This document shows, piece after piece, positions 6,994 to 15,608 of a stretch of DNA of 64,000 nucleotides. The notes beneath the pieces are model-generated. The model was not told the origin of the DNA. It searched no databases and saw nothing but the letters and a program-made list of their open reading frames with translations. Position 1 is the first letter of the stretch; every line of letters starts with the position of its first letter. The translations under genes and the position numbers were made by a program. Origin of the DNA: Palsa-504 sp050011155 (GTDB taxonomy: Bacteria > Actinomycetota > Actinomycetes > Streptosporangiales > Streptosporangiaceae); NCBI GenBank assembly GCA_050011155.1, contig JBEKJP010000008.1, positions 32,905 through 96,904 of the forward strand. Direction: 5' to 3'.

Positions 6994-9606
6994 TTACTTG
7001 TCCCGCCGGATCGGGCGGAGCCAGAACGGCGTGGACGGCGGCTGCTCCTCGGCGCCGTTACCGCTGTGCTCCGCAGGTGGCGGGGTGCTCGCGGGGGCCG
7101 GGTTCGGCCGGGTCCGGCCGGTGGAGCCGCCGGAACGCTGCCGGGCGCCTGCCGCCGGCCAGCCGCTGGCCGGCCAGGCGGGACCTGAGCCCGAAGAGCC
7201 CGAAGAGCCCGAGCCTGCAGATCCCGACGTTCTGGCCGGGCCGGAGGATCCGCCCGATCGGCCTCTGACCGGCGCCGCCGGGCCCGACAGGGGTCCCGGG
7301 GACGCGGCCGTGGGCCGCGAGCTCGAGGGCGCCGACCGCCCGGCTCCGCGGGACCAGCCGGAGGCCGACGCGCCCGCACCGGACAGGCGGGAACCGTTCG
7401 AGCCGCCTGAGGCTGGGGCGGCTGGTGCTGGGGCGGCTGGTGCTGGGCCGGCCGGTGCGGTACCGGCCGACCGCGGGGACGCGGTCCGGCCGCCGCCGCT
7501 CCGGGTCGTACCCGGTCTCGTCGGCAAGTCGAGCGGCGGGGCGACCCGGCCGCTGCCATCGACCTCGGCCGCGTTCCTGAGCCGGGCCGAGCCGGCGCCG
7601 CCGGCCGTGCCGGCCAGCCGGCGCGAACCCGAGCCGCTCTCGCCGTCCGTCTCTACCGGGGGCGGCGCGTCGGGGCGCAGCCGCGACGAGTAGCCACCGC
7701 CGGCTCCGCCCTGGGCGGCCTCGGCCGTGGCGGCACCCGCCGCCCCGCCGGCCGCCACTCCCGCGGCCACGCCGGCCGCCTGGCCCGGGTTGCGGCGCGC
7801 CCACCGGGCGGCCCGGTAGCTGGCCACCCCGGGCACCGCGGCGGTCGCGGCGTCGAGCGTGGACCGCCGGAAGGTGTGGCCGGCTTCGCGCAGGCTGTAC
7901 TCGGCCCGTTCGGTCGACCCGATGGTGCCGTAGCCGACGGCGGAGAACAGGTGGCTGAACGGCTTGCGGTAGATGAATACGGCCACCGTGACCAGGGCGA
8001 TCATCAAGATCTTGAGCGCCCATGGCAGCACCGCGTCAGCTGTCCCCATGATTAGCGAGTAACAGTAGAGCAGCACGGACAGGACGATCGCGATGGCCGC
8101 CTGTTTCATCAGGACTCCGACCAGCATCTCGAACCAGCGGATGGCGATGACCCGGCCGAACCCGGGATGCGTCCCGACGATCAGGAAGAAAGGACCGGCC
8201 ACAAGCAGCAGCAGGAAGCCCAGCTTGAGCACGATCAAGGTCAGCGCGATCAGCAAGATGAGCAGCCCCGCTACCAGGGCGGCGAACATCGCGGCGAACG
8301 CGATCTCCAGCCGGGTCGTCCACTGGTTACCCTGGAACAGGGCGTAGACGGCCGGGTCGTTCTGCTGCATCGAGGTCGCGATGCCCGTGTAGGTGGCCTG
8401 CTTGGCGTTGTCCAGCGCGGTGCTCGGCGTCTCGTTGGCCGCGATGGCCTGAGCCCACAGCAGCTGCCGGCCGTAGGTGTTCACCACGGTCTGCGGCTGG
8501 CCGGGCGCGGTCGCGTAGGCGGTCGAGCCGAGCTCGCCGTACAGCCAGGGCTTGCAGACCAGCACCGACCACAGCTCGTTGGCGTTCTCGTCCACCAGCG
8601 CGTTGCCCGAGGTGTAGGCGAAGTTGCCGGGCACGCTCTGCGGGTCACCGGCCTGCACCGGCAGGCAGTTAGAGCTGCCCGGGGCGGGCAGCTTGGAGAA
8701 CGCGGTGTTGAGCACCTCGGTGACGCCGTTGGAGACGGTGGTGCCGACCCCGGTGAAATCGGCCGGCCGGCCGATCAGCGCGATCGCGGCCACGCAGGCC
8801 ACCACCATCCACAGCGTGCCCTCGATGGTCCGGGTGGCGCGCTTGCGGATCAGGCCCTGCCAGGCCAGCCAGATCGCGCCGGCGATGACCACTACCGACA
8901 GGTAGGGGAAGTAGATCGCCTTGCCCAGCTGGGTGATCAGCCGGTTCACGGCGTCCTGGAGCCAGGTCAAGATGTTGTTGCCCGCCGCCGACTGGTAGAC
9001 GGTGATCGTCACCCGGTCCAGCGACTTGGCCGCGTCGAAGACCATGCCGGCCACGTTGTTGCCGATCAGCGACGTCATGTCCGAGCACTGCAGGCCGTGC
9101 GCGGCCCAGAACTGGCCGGCCACCCCGTAGTTGTCGTACAGCGTCTTGCCGCCGGCCGCCGCGGCCGGCGGCTCGACCATCGCGTCGATGCCGCTGGTGG
9201 CCTGCTCGGGCACGGGCAGCGAGGGCGTGCAGATGTTGTTGAAGTCGCCGACGATCCCGCTCGAGCCCGAGTTGCACAGGCCGATCAGGCCGCCGATGTC
9301 CCCGATGCCCGGCACCTGGCACACCCCGCCGGGCGCCGCGGGCCGGGCCGGGAGGACGCTGGCGGTCAGCGTGGCCGGGGTGACGGCGGACCGGCTAGCG
9401 GTCGTGCTGGTCGTGCTGGCCGCGTGCGTCGCGGCCAGCGCGGGGGTGGCGATCCCGAACGCGGTCGCCGCGATCAGCAGGACCAGGACCCAGCGCGAGA
9501 CGCGCCGGCCCGGTCGCCGGGATAGGGGCCGCCGGGATTCAGCGCGGTCTCGCCCCGAAGCCCCCGGGGAACCGGCGGGTTCGGGCGAGGCGGGCGAGTT
9601 AGCCAT
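6994..9606 (-). CDS. VirB6/TcpH-like polytopic channel protein with long disordered tail
   Basis: 870 residues. A signal-like hydrophobic segment (about 37-60) is followed by a ~160-residue external region with several Cys. Further membrane segments lie near 240-260, 275-290, 430-480 and 490-545. The C-terminal ~290 residues are Gly/Ser/Pro/Ala/Arg-rich low-complexity sequence. This is the architecture of TrbL/VirB6/TcpH inner-membrane channel subunits. Its place between the VirB4-like ATPase (2 bases away) and the wall hydrolase supports the call. The tail probably acts in the cytoplasm and its function is unknown. Confidence 0.75.
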   Translation of the reverse strand: MANSPASPEPAGSPGASGRDRAESRRPLSRRPGRRVSRWVLVLLIAATAFGIATPALAATHAASTTSTTASRSAVTPATLTASVLPARPAAPGGVCQVPGIGDIGGLIGLCNSGSSGIVGDFNNICTPSLPVPEQATSGIDAMVEPPAAAAGGKTLYDNYGVAGQFWAAHGLQCSDMTSLIGNNVAGMVFDAAKSLDRVTITVYQSAAGNNILTWLQDAVNRLITQLGKAIYFPYLSVVVIAGAIWLAWQGLIRKRATRTIEGTLWMVVACVAAIALIGRPADFTGVGTTVSNGVTEVLNTAFSKLPAPGSSNCLPVQAGDPQSVPGNFAYTSGNALVDENANELWSVLVCKPWLYGELGSTAYATAPGQPQTVVNTYGRQLLWAQAIAANETPSTALDNAKQATYTGIATSMQQNDPAVYALFQGNQWTTRLEIAFAAMFAALVAGLLILLIALTLIVLKLGFLLLLVAGPFFLIVGTHPGFGRVIAIRWFEMLVGVLMKQAAIAIVLSVLLYCYSLIMGTADAVLPWALKILMIALVTVAVFIYRKPFSHLFSAVGYGTIGSTERAEYSLREAGHTFRRSTLDAATAAVPGVASYRAARWARRNPGQAAGVAAGVAAGGAAGAATAEAAQGGAGGGYSSRLRPDAPPPVETDGESGSGSRRLAGTAGGAGSARLRNAAEVDGSGRVAPPLDLPTRPGTTRSGGGRTASPRSAGTAPAGPAPAAPAPAAPASGGSNGSRLSGAGASASGWSRGAGRSAPSSSRPTAASPGPLSGPAAPVRGRSGGSSGPARTSGSAGSGSSGSSGSGPAWPASGWPAAGARQRSGGSTGRTRPNPAPASTPPPAEHSGNGAEEQPPSTPFWLRPIRRDK

Positions 9607-9608
9607 CT

Positions 9609-12197
9609 TTAGGGAGCTCCTGAGTTTTGCGGGTACGACGACGCTTCCGGCGCTCGCGTGCTGGCCGCGGTCGAGCCGTTCGCCGGGTGGTCATCACCCG
9701 GCTGATCCGGCGCATCCGCGCTGGGTTCCCTGCGTGCAAACGGGTCAGGCTGGCTGAGCCTGGCCCGGGTGGGGTTGGTATCGATCCAATCCCTCAACTC
9801 GTCCGAGACCAGGTCGACCCCAATGCGCCCGGCTCGGTCATCTAGATCACGGAAAATGCACTCGCCGTTGCCGAGCGAGCGGAGCACGGCCTTGTGCTCG
9901 TCGGACGGCGCGACCCCGAGCAGCGCCATGACGTTCGCCACCTCGGCCCGCTCGGTCGAGCGGAACGCGAACACCCCGGACAGGCAGTTGGTCACCTGTT
10001 CGTTCAGCAGGTCCCCGGCGTTCTGCGACACCAGGACCAGCGCGGTGTTCCTCGACCGGCCCATCCTCGACACCTCGGGCACCAGCTTGGCGCCCTCGGG
10101 GGTAGACGTGATCGCCCAGGCCTCGTCCAGGAAGATCGCCTTCGGCAAGGTGCGGTCGATGCCGTTCAGCAGCTTGCGGGCGAACTGGGAGACCAGGTAC
10201 AGCAGCGCCACCGACAGCCGCTGCTCGTAGGAGTAGTCGTCCCGGCTGGTGTTGGAGTCCGGCAGCGTCAGGCCCGCCAGCGTGAAGACCGTGGTCCAGC
10301 CCTCCGCGTCGATCTGCTGGCCCACCGACGGCGCGAAGCACAGCCGTGCCAGCCGCATCTCCGACACCGCCCGCATCACCGCGCCGGTGTTCTTCCAGGC
10401 CGGGTCGTCTGACTGCTCCAGGTGCGTGATCACCTTGCCCAGGCTGGGCCGGTCCGTCCCGGCGACCGCGCCGACCGCCTGGATCATCGCGCTCTCGCGC
10501 TCCTCGCTCATCCGGGGCAGCAGCAGCCGCAGCGTCTCGGTCGCCATCGTCCGCTTCTCGGACAGATCCATGCCGAACGAGAACGGATCCAGCAGCCCAG
10601 GCGCGGCCGAGTTCAGCGGCAGCACCCGCGCCTTGCGGCCCTGCCTGCTGAGGTACTCCACCAGGGACTCGGCGTCGCCCTTGGGGTCGATCACCGCGAC
10701 CGTCGCGCCGCGCAGCGCCAGCTGGTAGATCAGCAGCATGGCCAGCGTGGTCTTACCGCCGCCGGGCTCGCCGGTGATGGCCACCGCGGTCGGCCGGTTC
10801 CGCGCCGCCGCCAGCAGCGGATCGAAATGCACGATGGACCGGGCCCGGCCCAGCGTCTCCCCGATGTACGGCCCGACCCAGCCGGACCCGGAGGCGGCGT
10901 CGACCCGGTCGCCGAGTTCCACCGTCGCCGTCGGCATTCCGCCGGCGATCGTGTAAAGCGGCTGCCGCTGGACATAGGAATTCAGCCGGATACGCTCGCC
11001 GGGCAGCGCCTCGCACAGCAGTGAGAACTGGTCCCCGGTGGAGTTGACCGCGTCGATGCCGATATCCCGGTAATGCTCGATGACCGCTTCCACCCGGCGG
11101 ACGCATAGCTCCCTGGTCGGGGCCGCGATGATCAGCCGATGCCAGCCGTATACGAAAGGCAGCCGTTCCTTGGTGATGCCGTGCTCGAGCATTCTGGCCG
11201 CGGCGATCTGCTCGGCCAGCGCAATTGGCGCCTCCGCGCCCGCCTCCCGGATATGCGCGTCCATGTCGCGCGCGTGCGCGAGCCGGCGGCTGACGTCCTT
11301 GCTCGCCTTGGCCGGCGGAATGAGCTTCATCCGCGAGCTGATCTCCACCGGAAACGGCAGCGAATCAGCGAAATGCAGCCACGGCTCACCGTCCGGGAAG
11401 GCCATCACGTCGGGGAAACGGGCAAACGACAGGAAAGCGGTATACGACTCACCGGAAACGTGCTCCAGGCACAGCAGGGTGCGCCCGTTGTGGACCTGCC
11501 CCTCGAAGAGGGCGTCGATCTCGCCCGCGCCCCACCGCCTGCGCTTGGTCGCGGACGGCAGCGGCTCGCCCGCGGTCTGCATCAGCGTGTGCTGGACGAG
11601 CCAGGCGATCTCGCTGGCGGTGGCGTGCCTGGCCACCAGCGCGCTGGCGTTCAGCGCCCGGCCGAGCCGCTCGGCGTTGTCTGTCCACTTGGCGATCTCC
11701 GGCGGGCCTACGGACTCGTCCTCGATCCCGAGCGCGCTCTCACCCCGGTTGTAGACGCCGCGAAACTGCGAGAACACGCCGCCCGAGAGCTGGGCCCGGA
11801 CGCCGCGCTGGCCGAGCCTCACCCCGAGGTAGATCTCCTTGCCCCAGAAATCCTTGGCCCAGACGTGCTGGTAGGTCTGCTCCAGGTACTCCCGCCAGCC
11901 CGGGCCGCCGTCCGAGGTCGCGTCCAAGCCGGTCGCCCAGGCGTGCGCCGGGTAGGCGCGGTGCGCGATGCGCAGGTGCACCTCGGCGTCCGGCATCCTG
12001 ATCGCGGCCAGCGCGACCGTGATGTTGGTGGCCAGCGCCTCCCGCTCCTCGGGCGTGGTGAACTCGTACGACACCGACGGGATGCGGTAATACGCCCACG
12101 CGTGCGTGTCGGTGAGCAGGATCCGGTCGTCGAAGTACCGGATGGCCAGCCGGGCGCGCCCCCGGGAGTTCCTGGAGCCCTTAGTCCGAGTGCTCAC
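9609..12197 (-). CDS. VirB4/TcpF-like secretion ATPase
   Basis: 862 residues. The N-terminal half (about 1-430) is the VirB4-type membrane-proximal domain. The C-terminal half is a HerA/FtsK-class ATPase with Walker A EPGGGKTT at about 473-480, Walker B AIFLDEAWAI at about 686-695 and a following MGRSRNTALVLVSQN segment typical of VirB4/TraC/Orf16. It powers the channel from the cytoplasmic face. It overlaps the TcpE-fusion stop by 17 bases and is followed 2 bases later by the VirB6-like gene, so all are cotranscribed. TcpA/VirD4 coupling proteins share the fold, but the gene order and N-terminal domain favour VirB4. Confidence 0.85.
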   Translation of the reverse strand: MSTRTKGSRNSRGRARLAIRYFDDRILLTDTHAWAYYRIPSVSYEFTTPEEREALATNITVALAAIRMPDAEVHLRIAHRAYPAHAWATGLDATSDGGPGWREYLEQTYQHVWAKDFWGKEIYLGVRLGQRGVRAQLSGGVFSQFRGVYNRGESALGIEDESVGPPEIAKWTDNAERLGRALNASALVARHATASEIAWLVQHTLMQTAGEPLPSATKRRRWGAGEIDALFEGQVHNGRTLLCLEHVSGESYTAFLSFARFPDVMAFPDGEPWLHFADSLPFPVEISSRMKLIPPAKASKDVSRRLAHARDMDAHIREAGAEAPIALAEQIAAARMLEHGITKERLPFVYGWHRLIIAAPTRELCVRRVEAVIEHYRDIGIDAVNSTGDQFSLLCEALPGERIRLNSYVQRQPLYTIAGGMPTATVELGDRVDAASGSGWVGPYIGETLGRARSIVHFDPLLAAARNRPTAVAITGEPGGGKTTLAMLLIYQLALRGATVAVIDPKGDAESLVEYLSRQGRKARVLPLNSAAPGLLDPFSFGMDLSEKRTMATETLRLLLPRMSEERESAMIQAVGAVAGTDRPSLGKVITHLEQSDDPAWKNTGAVMRAVSEMRLARLCFAPSVGQQIDAEGWTTVFTLAGLTLPDSNTSRDDYSYEQRLSVALLYLVSQFARKLLNGIDRTLPKAIFLDEAWAITSTPEGAKLVPEVSRMGRSRNTALVLVSQNAGDLLNEQVTNCLSGVFAFRSTERAEVANVMALLGVAPSDEHKAVLRSLGNGECIFRDLDDRAGRIGVDLVSDELRDWIDTNPTRARLSQPDPFARREPSADAPDQPGDDHPANGSTAASTRAPEASSYPQNSGAP

Positions 12198-14964
12198 CGG
12201 GATTCCTTCCGGGAACGGGACTCGCCGCGGGCGCGGACAGCGCCGCTACCAGCACCCCGGCCAGCGCCGTGTAGGCCAGCCTGGCCTGTGCCTGCAGGGT
12301 GACCTGCGGATACGCGGTGGCCTGCGGGTACCCGGCCGACGGCGAGCTGGGCCGTACGGCCAGGCCGTCATCCCACGGCACCCGCACGATGGCGCGGCAG
12401 CGCCCCCGGGCCACGGATTCGGCCTGGAGCACGTCCGGCATCGTCCGCCGGCTCACCCCGTTGACGACGGTGATCGCGCGGGCGGCGAGGTCGCCGTGGC
12501 CGTGCGCGCCCAGCCACTGCTGGGTGTTGGCCAGCGCGGTCGCCGCGTCCGGGCTGGCCGGGGCGACCAGGATCAGCTGGTCCGCGGCGGCGAGCACCCG
12601 GGGCAAGCCGGCTGGTGACGGGTCGATCATGGTCAGCGGGTACCGTTCGGTCAGCAGTTCGGCGAGCCGCTCCACGTCGGCTCCTTCCAGGGGGCCATGC
12701 CCCGGCATGCTGGCGATCACGTCGAGCCGGGCGCCCGGACCCGGCCCGGCCACCAGCGCCGGCGGGTGCGGCGGCCGCGGCTCGCGCCCGGCCAGCAGCG
12801 CCTGCAGCGTGACGGCCGGCGCACGACGGGCGGCCAGCGAGGTCGGCCCGGGGTTCAGGTCGAGCGTGGCCACTTCGATCCCGCGCAGCGCAGCCAGGAT
12901 ATGCCCAGTCATCAGCGCGGTCACGGTCTGGCCCGCGCCCCTGGTGCAGCCGAGCACCGCGACCAGGGACGGCGCGGCCAGCGGCAGCCGGGCGCGGTCG
13001 CGATCCAGCGTCTCCTGGTCCCGCTTGCCCGGCCCCTGGCCGCCGGCCACCACCTTCACCTGGCGGCGCCAGCTGCTGGCGTCACCGCAGCTGCCAGGAC
13101 CGCTGAGCGCTCGCTCGATGGACGGCAGCGGCCGCTCACGCTCCACGCCGACGAACCGCGCCGCGACCGGTTCCGGCGAGGTAGGCGGCTCCGGCGATGC
13201 CGGCGGCGCGGTGCTGGGTGCGGGCGGCGGCGAAACGGGCTCGGCGTGCTCAGCATCGGCGCCCTCAGTCTCGGCGAGCTCAGTGCCGGCGAGCTCATCC
13301 TGGACGGGCTCAGCGTCGGGCTCGTGCTCGGGCTCGGCTGGTGGTGCTGCCGGTTCCGCCTCGGCCTGGGGCGCTGGCGCTTCGGCGGGACGGATCTCGG
13401 GGACATCCGCCTCGAGAGCGACCTCGGGCGCCTGAGCTTCGGGGACCTGCGTTTCGCGCGCCTGGGTTTCTGGGGCCGGCTCGGGCGGGGTCTGGGCCGG
13501 ATGCGGCTGGGCGCGGAGCATCCAGCGGGCCCGGGCCTTGGGCGGTGCCGCGAGCGGCTGCGGCCAGGCCGACGTGGCCCGCGGAGCGTCCTGTGCCGAG
13601 GACGAAACGTCCTGTGCCAAGGCCGGAGGGTCCTGCGCCGGCAATGGTTCCCCGGATTCCCCGGCGGAGGGCGGAAGCTCGGTAGCGGGCTGGCCGGTCT
13701 TGCGCCCCAGCCCGTGCCCCAGCCCGTGCCCCAGCCCGTGCCTCAGCCCGGCGAGATGCCGGCGGGCCGAGCCGGGCTCGGAACGGGATCCGGCGTGGTC
13801 CTCGCGGTCAGCCGCGGGCTCCCCGGCGGCGGGCTCCCCGGCGGCGGGCTCCCCGGCGGGCGCCGCACCGGGTTCGCGGCTGGCGTCAGCATCTGGTTCG
13901 AAGCTGACCTCAGGTTCGAAGCTGACCTCAGGGAACGCTCCGACCTCGGGGAACGGCGCCGGCTCGGGAAGCGGGCGGACCAGCGGGAGCAGGTTGGCTC
14001 CAGGGGACGGCCAGGCCGTCGGCCCGGATGATTCGCTCAGGACACGGCGGGCGGGATCGGAGTCGTGGGCGACCTCGAGCGTCCGGCCCTCAGGCCTTTC
14101 CGGCGGCGGGCTCAGCCACACGGCCGGCTGTTCCGCCGCGGTACCCGGGTCCGGGCCGTTCACGTCGGGCCGGGAGATCTGCGGCCAGGACGACCACGAG
14201 GGCTGCGGGCTCGGCTCGGCCGCGGGCTGGCGGGGAGGCCGCTGCGGCGTACGACGGGACGGCGAGCGCTCCGGCATCGGCACCTGGACCGGCGCCAGCG
14301 CGGCGACCGCTTCGGACGCCGGGGTCATGACGGGCGGCGGCCCGACCTGCTGGGCTGCCACCCGGGGCGAGGGAGCCGCCAGTGGCTTGGCCGCGGTCCG
14401 CTGCGGGCGCGGCACGCGCGCTCCGGCCCGGGCCGCCGCTGTCCGGGCTGCCGCCGTCCGCGCCGCCGCCGTCCGGACCGCGGATGTCCTGGCCGCGGAT
14501 GTCCTGGCCGCGGCCGGACCGGCCGCCTGGCGGGCGGGGGCACCCGACCGGGCCTTGGCCGGAGACTTGTTCGCCTTCTTGGTCTGGGGCTTGGGCGGGT
14601 GCCGGTGCCAGACCCGGGCCGACACCATGACCTCGTCTTTCTCGGCGAACGGGGCCATACGGCACCACGTCCGCGGTTCCGACATATACCGCAGCTGGGA
14701 GCTCACCAGTTCGGGGAGCCGCTTATTCTCAATGACCGGCCTCGTCGTCAGCCAGGTAAGGACACCGGGCGGAAGCACATAAAGCCAGACCAAATTGTGA
14801 TTAAAGGGCAGCCCGACAGCAATCAAGAAGAATACGTAAGGAACCGTAATTCCCGCGAAAACTCCGATCCAGGTGATCGGCAAAGGTGCCGGCAAACGAA
14901 AATCGTAAAGCTTGTAAAGTCGTTTTTCGATTCGCCAGATATTGGTATAAGTGGGAAGATCCAC
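12181..14964 (-). CDS. TcpE-like membrane protein fused to a MinD/ParA-like ATPase domain
   Basis: 927 residues, GTG start. Residues 1-130 start LPTYTNIWRIEKRLYKLYDF and hold two membrane segments, as in TcpE-family proteins. About 130-640 is a Pro/Ala/Glu-rich linker with internal repeats (RTAAARTAAA, GEPAAGEPAA, GHGLGHGLGHG). About 660-920 is a MinD/ParA/CpsD-like domain: AVLGCTRGAGQTVTA is the P-loop, DLNPGPTSLAARR resembles switch I, and TMIDPSPAG and ITVVNGVSR follow. The P-loop lacks the usual lysine: the GKT position reads GQT, so ATP hydrolysis may be lost or changed. The last ~50 residues include a hydrophobic segment. It lies between tcpD-like and virB4-like genes. Confidence 0.75.
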   Translation of the reverse strand: MDLPTYTNIWRIEKRLYKLYDFRLPAPLPITWIGVFAGITVPYVFFLIAVGLPFNHNLVWLYVLPPGVLTWLTTRPVIENKRLPELVSSQLRYMSEPRTWCRMAPFAEKDEVMVSARVWHRHPPKPQTKKANKSPAKARSGAPARQAAGPAAARTSAARTSAVRTAAARTAAARTAAARAGARVPRPQRTAAKPLAAPSPRVAAQQVGPPPVMTPASEAVAALAPVQVPMPERSPSRRTPQRPPRQPAAEPSPQPSWSSWPQISRPDVNGPDPGTAAEQPAVWLSPPPERPEGRTLEVAHDSDPARRVLSESSGPTAWPSPGANLLPLVRPLPEPAPFPEVGAFPEVSFEPEVSFEPDADASREPGAAPAGEPAAGEPAAGEPAADREDHAGSRSEPGSARRHLAGLRHGLGHGLGHGLGRKTGQPATELPPSAGESGEPLPAQDPPALAQDVSSSAQDAPRATSAWPQPLAAPPKARARWMLRAQPHPAQTPPEPAPETQARETQVPEAQAPEVALEADVPEIRPAEAPAPQAEAEPAAPPAEPEHEPDAEPVQDELAGTELAETEGADAEHAEPVSPPPAPSTAPPASPEPPTSPEPVAARFVGVERERPLPSIERALSGPGSCGDASSWRRQVKVVAGGQGPGKRDQETLDRDRARLPLAAPSLVAVLGCTRGAGQTVTALMTGHILAALRGIEVATLDLNPGPTSLAARRAPAVTLQALLAGREPRPPHPPALVAGPGPGARLDVIASMPGHGPLEGADVERLAELLTERYPLTMIDPSPAGLPRVLAAADQLILVAPASPDAATALANTQQWLGAHGHGDLAARAITVVNGVSRRTMPDVLQAESVARGRCRAIVRVPWDDGLAVRPSSPSAGYPQATAYPQVTLQAQARLAYTALAGVLVAALSAPAASPVPGRNPGEHSD

Positions 14965-14995
14965 TAGTGGCGCGCCCCTTCTTCCTGATTCGGGA

Positions 14996-15253
14996 TCAGT
15001 GGACTCCGAGCGCGTTCGCTATACCAGTGGCAAGCGTGTGCACGATGCCGGGCGTATAGAAGATGACCGCAATGGCCACGGCAAGCACGATGAACTGCAC
15101 GAACCGGGTGATCTCACGAGTGAAGAGGAAGAAGATCGCTACGATCCCGACGATACCCAGGAACAATGGCCCGAACAGACCCTGCAGGTAGGTGACGAGC
15201 CCCTGCGTACTCAAGGCCACTGGAGCCATCGCGGCGGTGAGGTGAGTATGCAT
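14996..15253 (-). CDS. TcpD/pilin-like small membrane protein
   Basis: 85 residues. A short N-terminus is followed by two hydrophobic segments (about 25-42 and 48-68) separated by FTREIT. Size, topology and position between the TcpC-like and TcpE-like genes match TcpD of Tcp-type channels and resemble VirB2/PrgI-class subunits. The ATG at 15253 is chosen because GGAAGGGG lies 6 bases before it; the longer frame to 15352 has no such site. The gene is 31 bases upstream of the TcpE-fusion start. It may be the most abundant subunit of the channel. Confidence 0.65.
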   Translation of the reverse strand: MHTHLTAAMAPVALSTQGLVTYLQGLFGPLFLGIVGIVAIFFLFTREITRFVQFIVLAVAIAVIFYTPGIVHTLATGIANALGVH

Positions 15254-15608
15254 AACATGCCCCTTCCGGGAGCAGACGGACGTCCAGATAGTGCTACGGC
15301 GGGCCGCTTGAGCAGGTACAAGTAAAGCGGATGGCCAGGCGGGCCAGAGCACGGCGCGATCGGCACCCCGGCGCGCCGGGATCGCGGTCGCGAGGCGGCC
15401 GGGTGGGATCCGCGGAGCCGGGCCGACGTCCGGCCCGGGGCAGGTTTGAAGGATTCGGCTTCGGGGAACACAGCCCGGGCGACGGTCGGCACGCGAGCGG
15501 CGGGCCGGACGGAGGCCAGCTCACGGGAGCCAAGCCGGGCCACGACCGGGTGGCGCGATGCGGAACGCCAGCAGGCGGACATGCTGGGATCAGCTGGCCC
15601 TGTCCTGG
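15254..15608. other. gap inside the T4SS-like locus (~355 bp)
   Basis: This stretch lies between the TcpC-like stop and the TcpD-like start. Open frames cross it on both strands (one on the minus strand from 15660), but their composition is Arg/Pro/Ser-rich with no recognisable domain or good ribosome site. It may hold a second promoter for the downstream six genes. No clear hairpin was seen. Confidence 0.35.

Noticed and set aside
12697..14967. Several long plus-strand frames opposite the TcpE-MinD gene
   Set aside because: They arise from the repeat-rich linker. The minus-strand product has recognisable domains at both ends and fits the operon.
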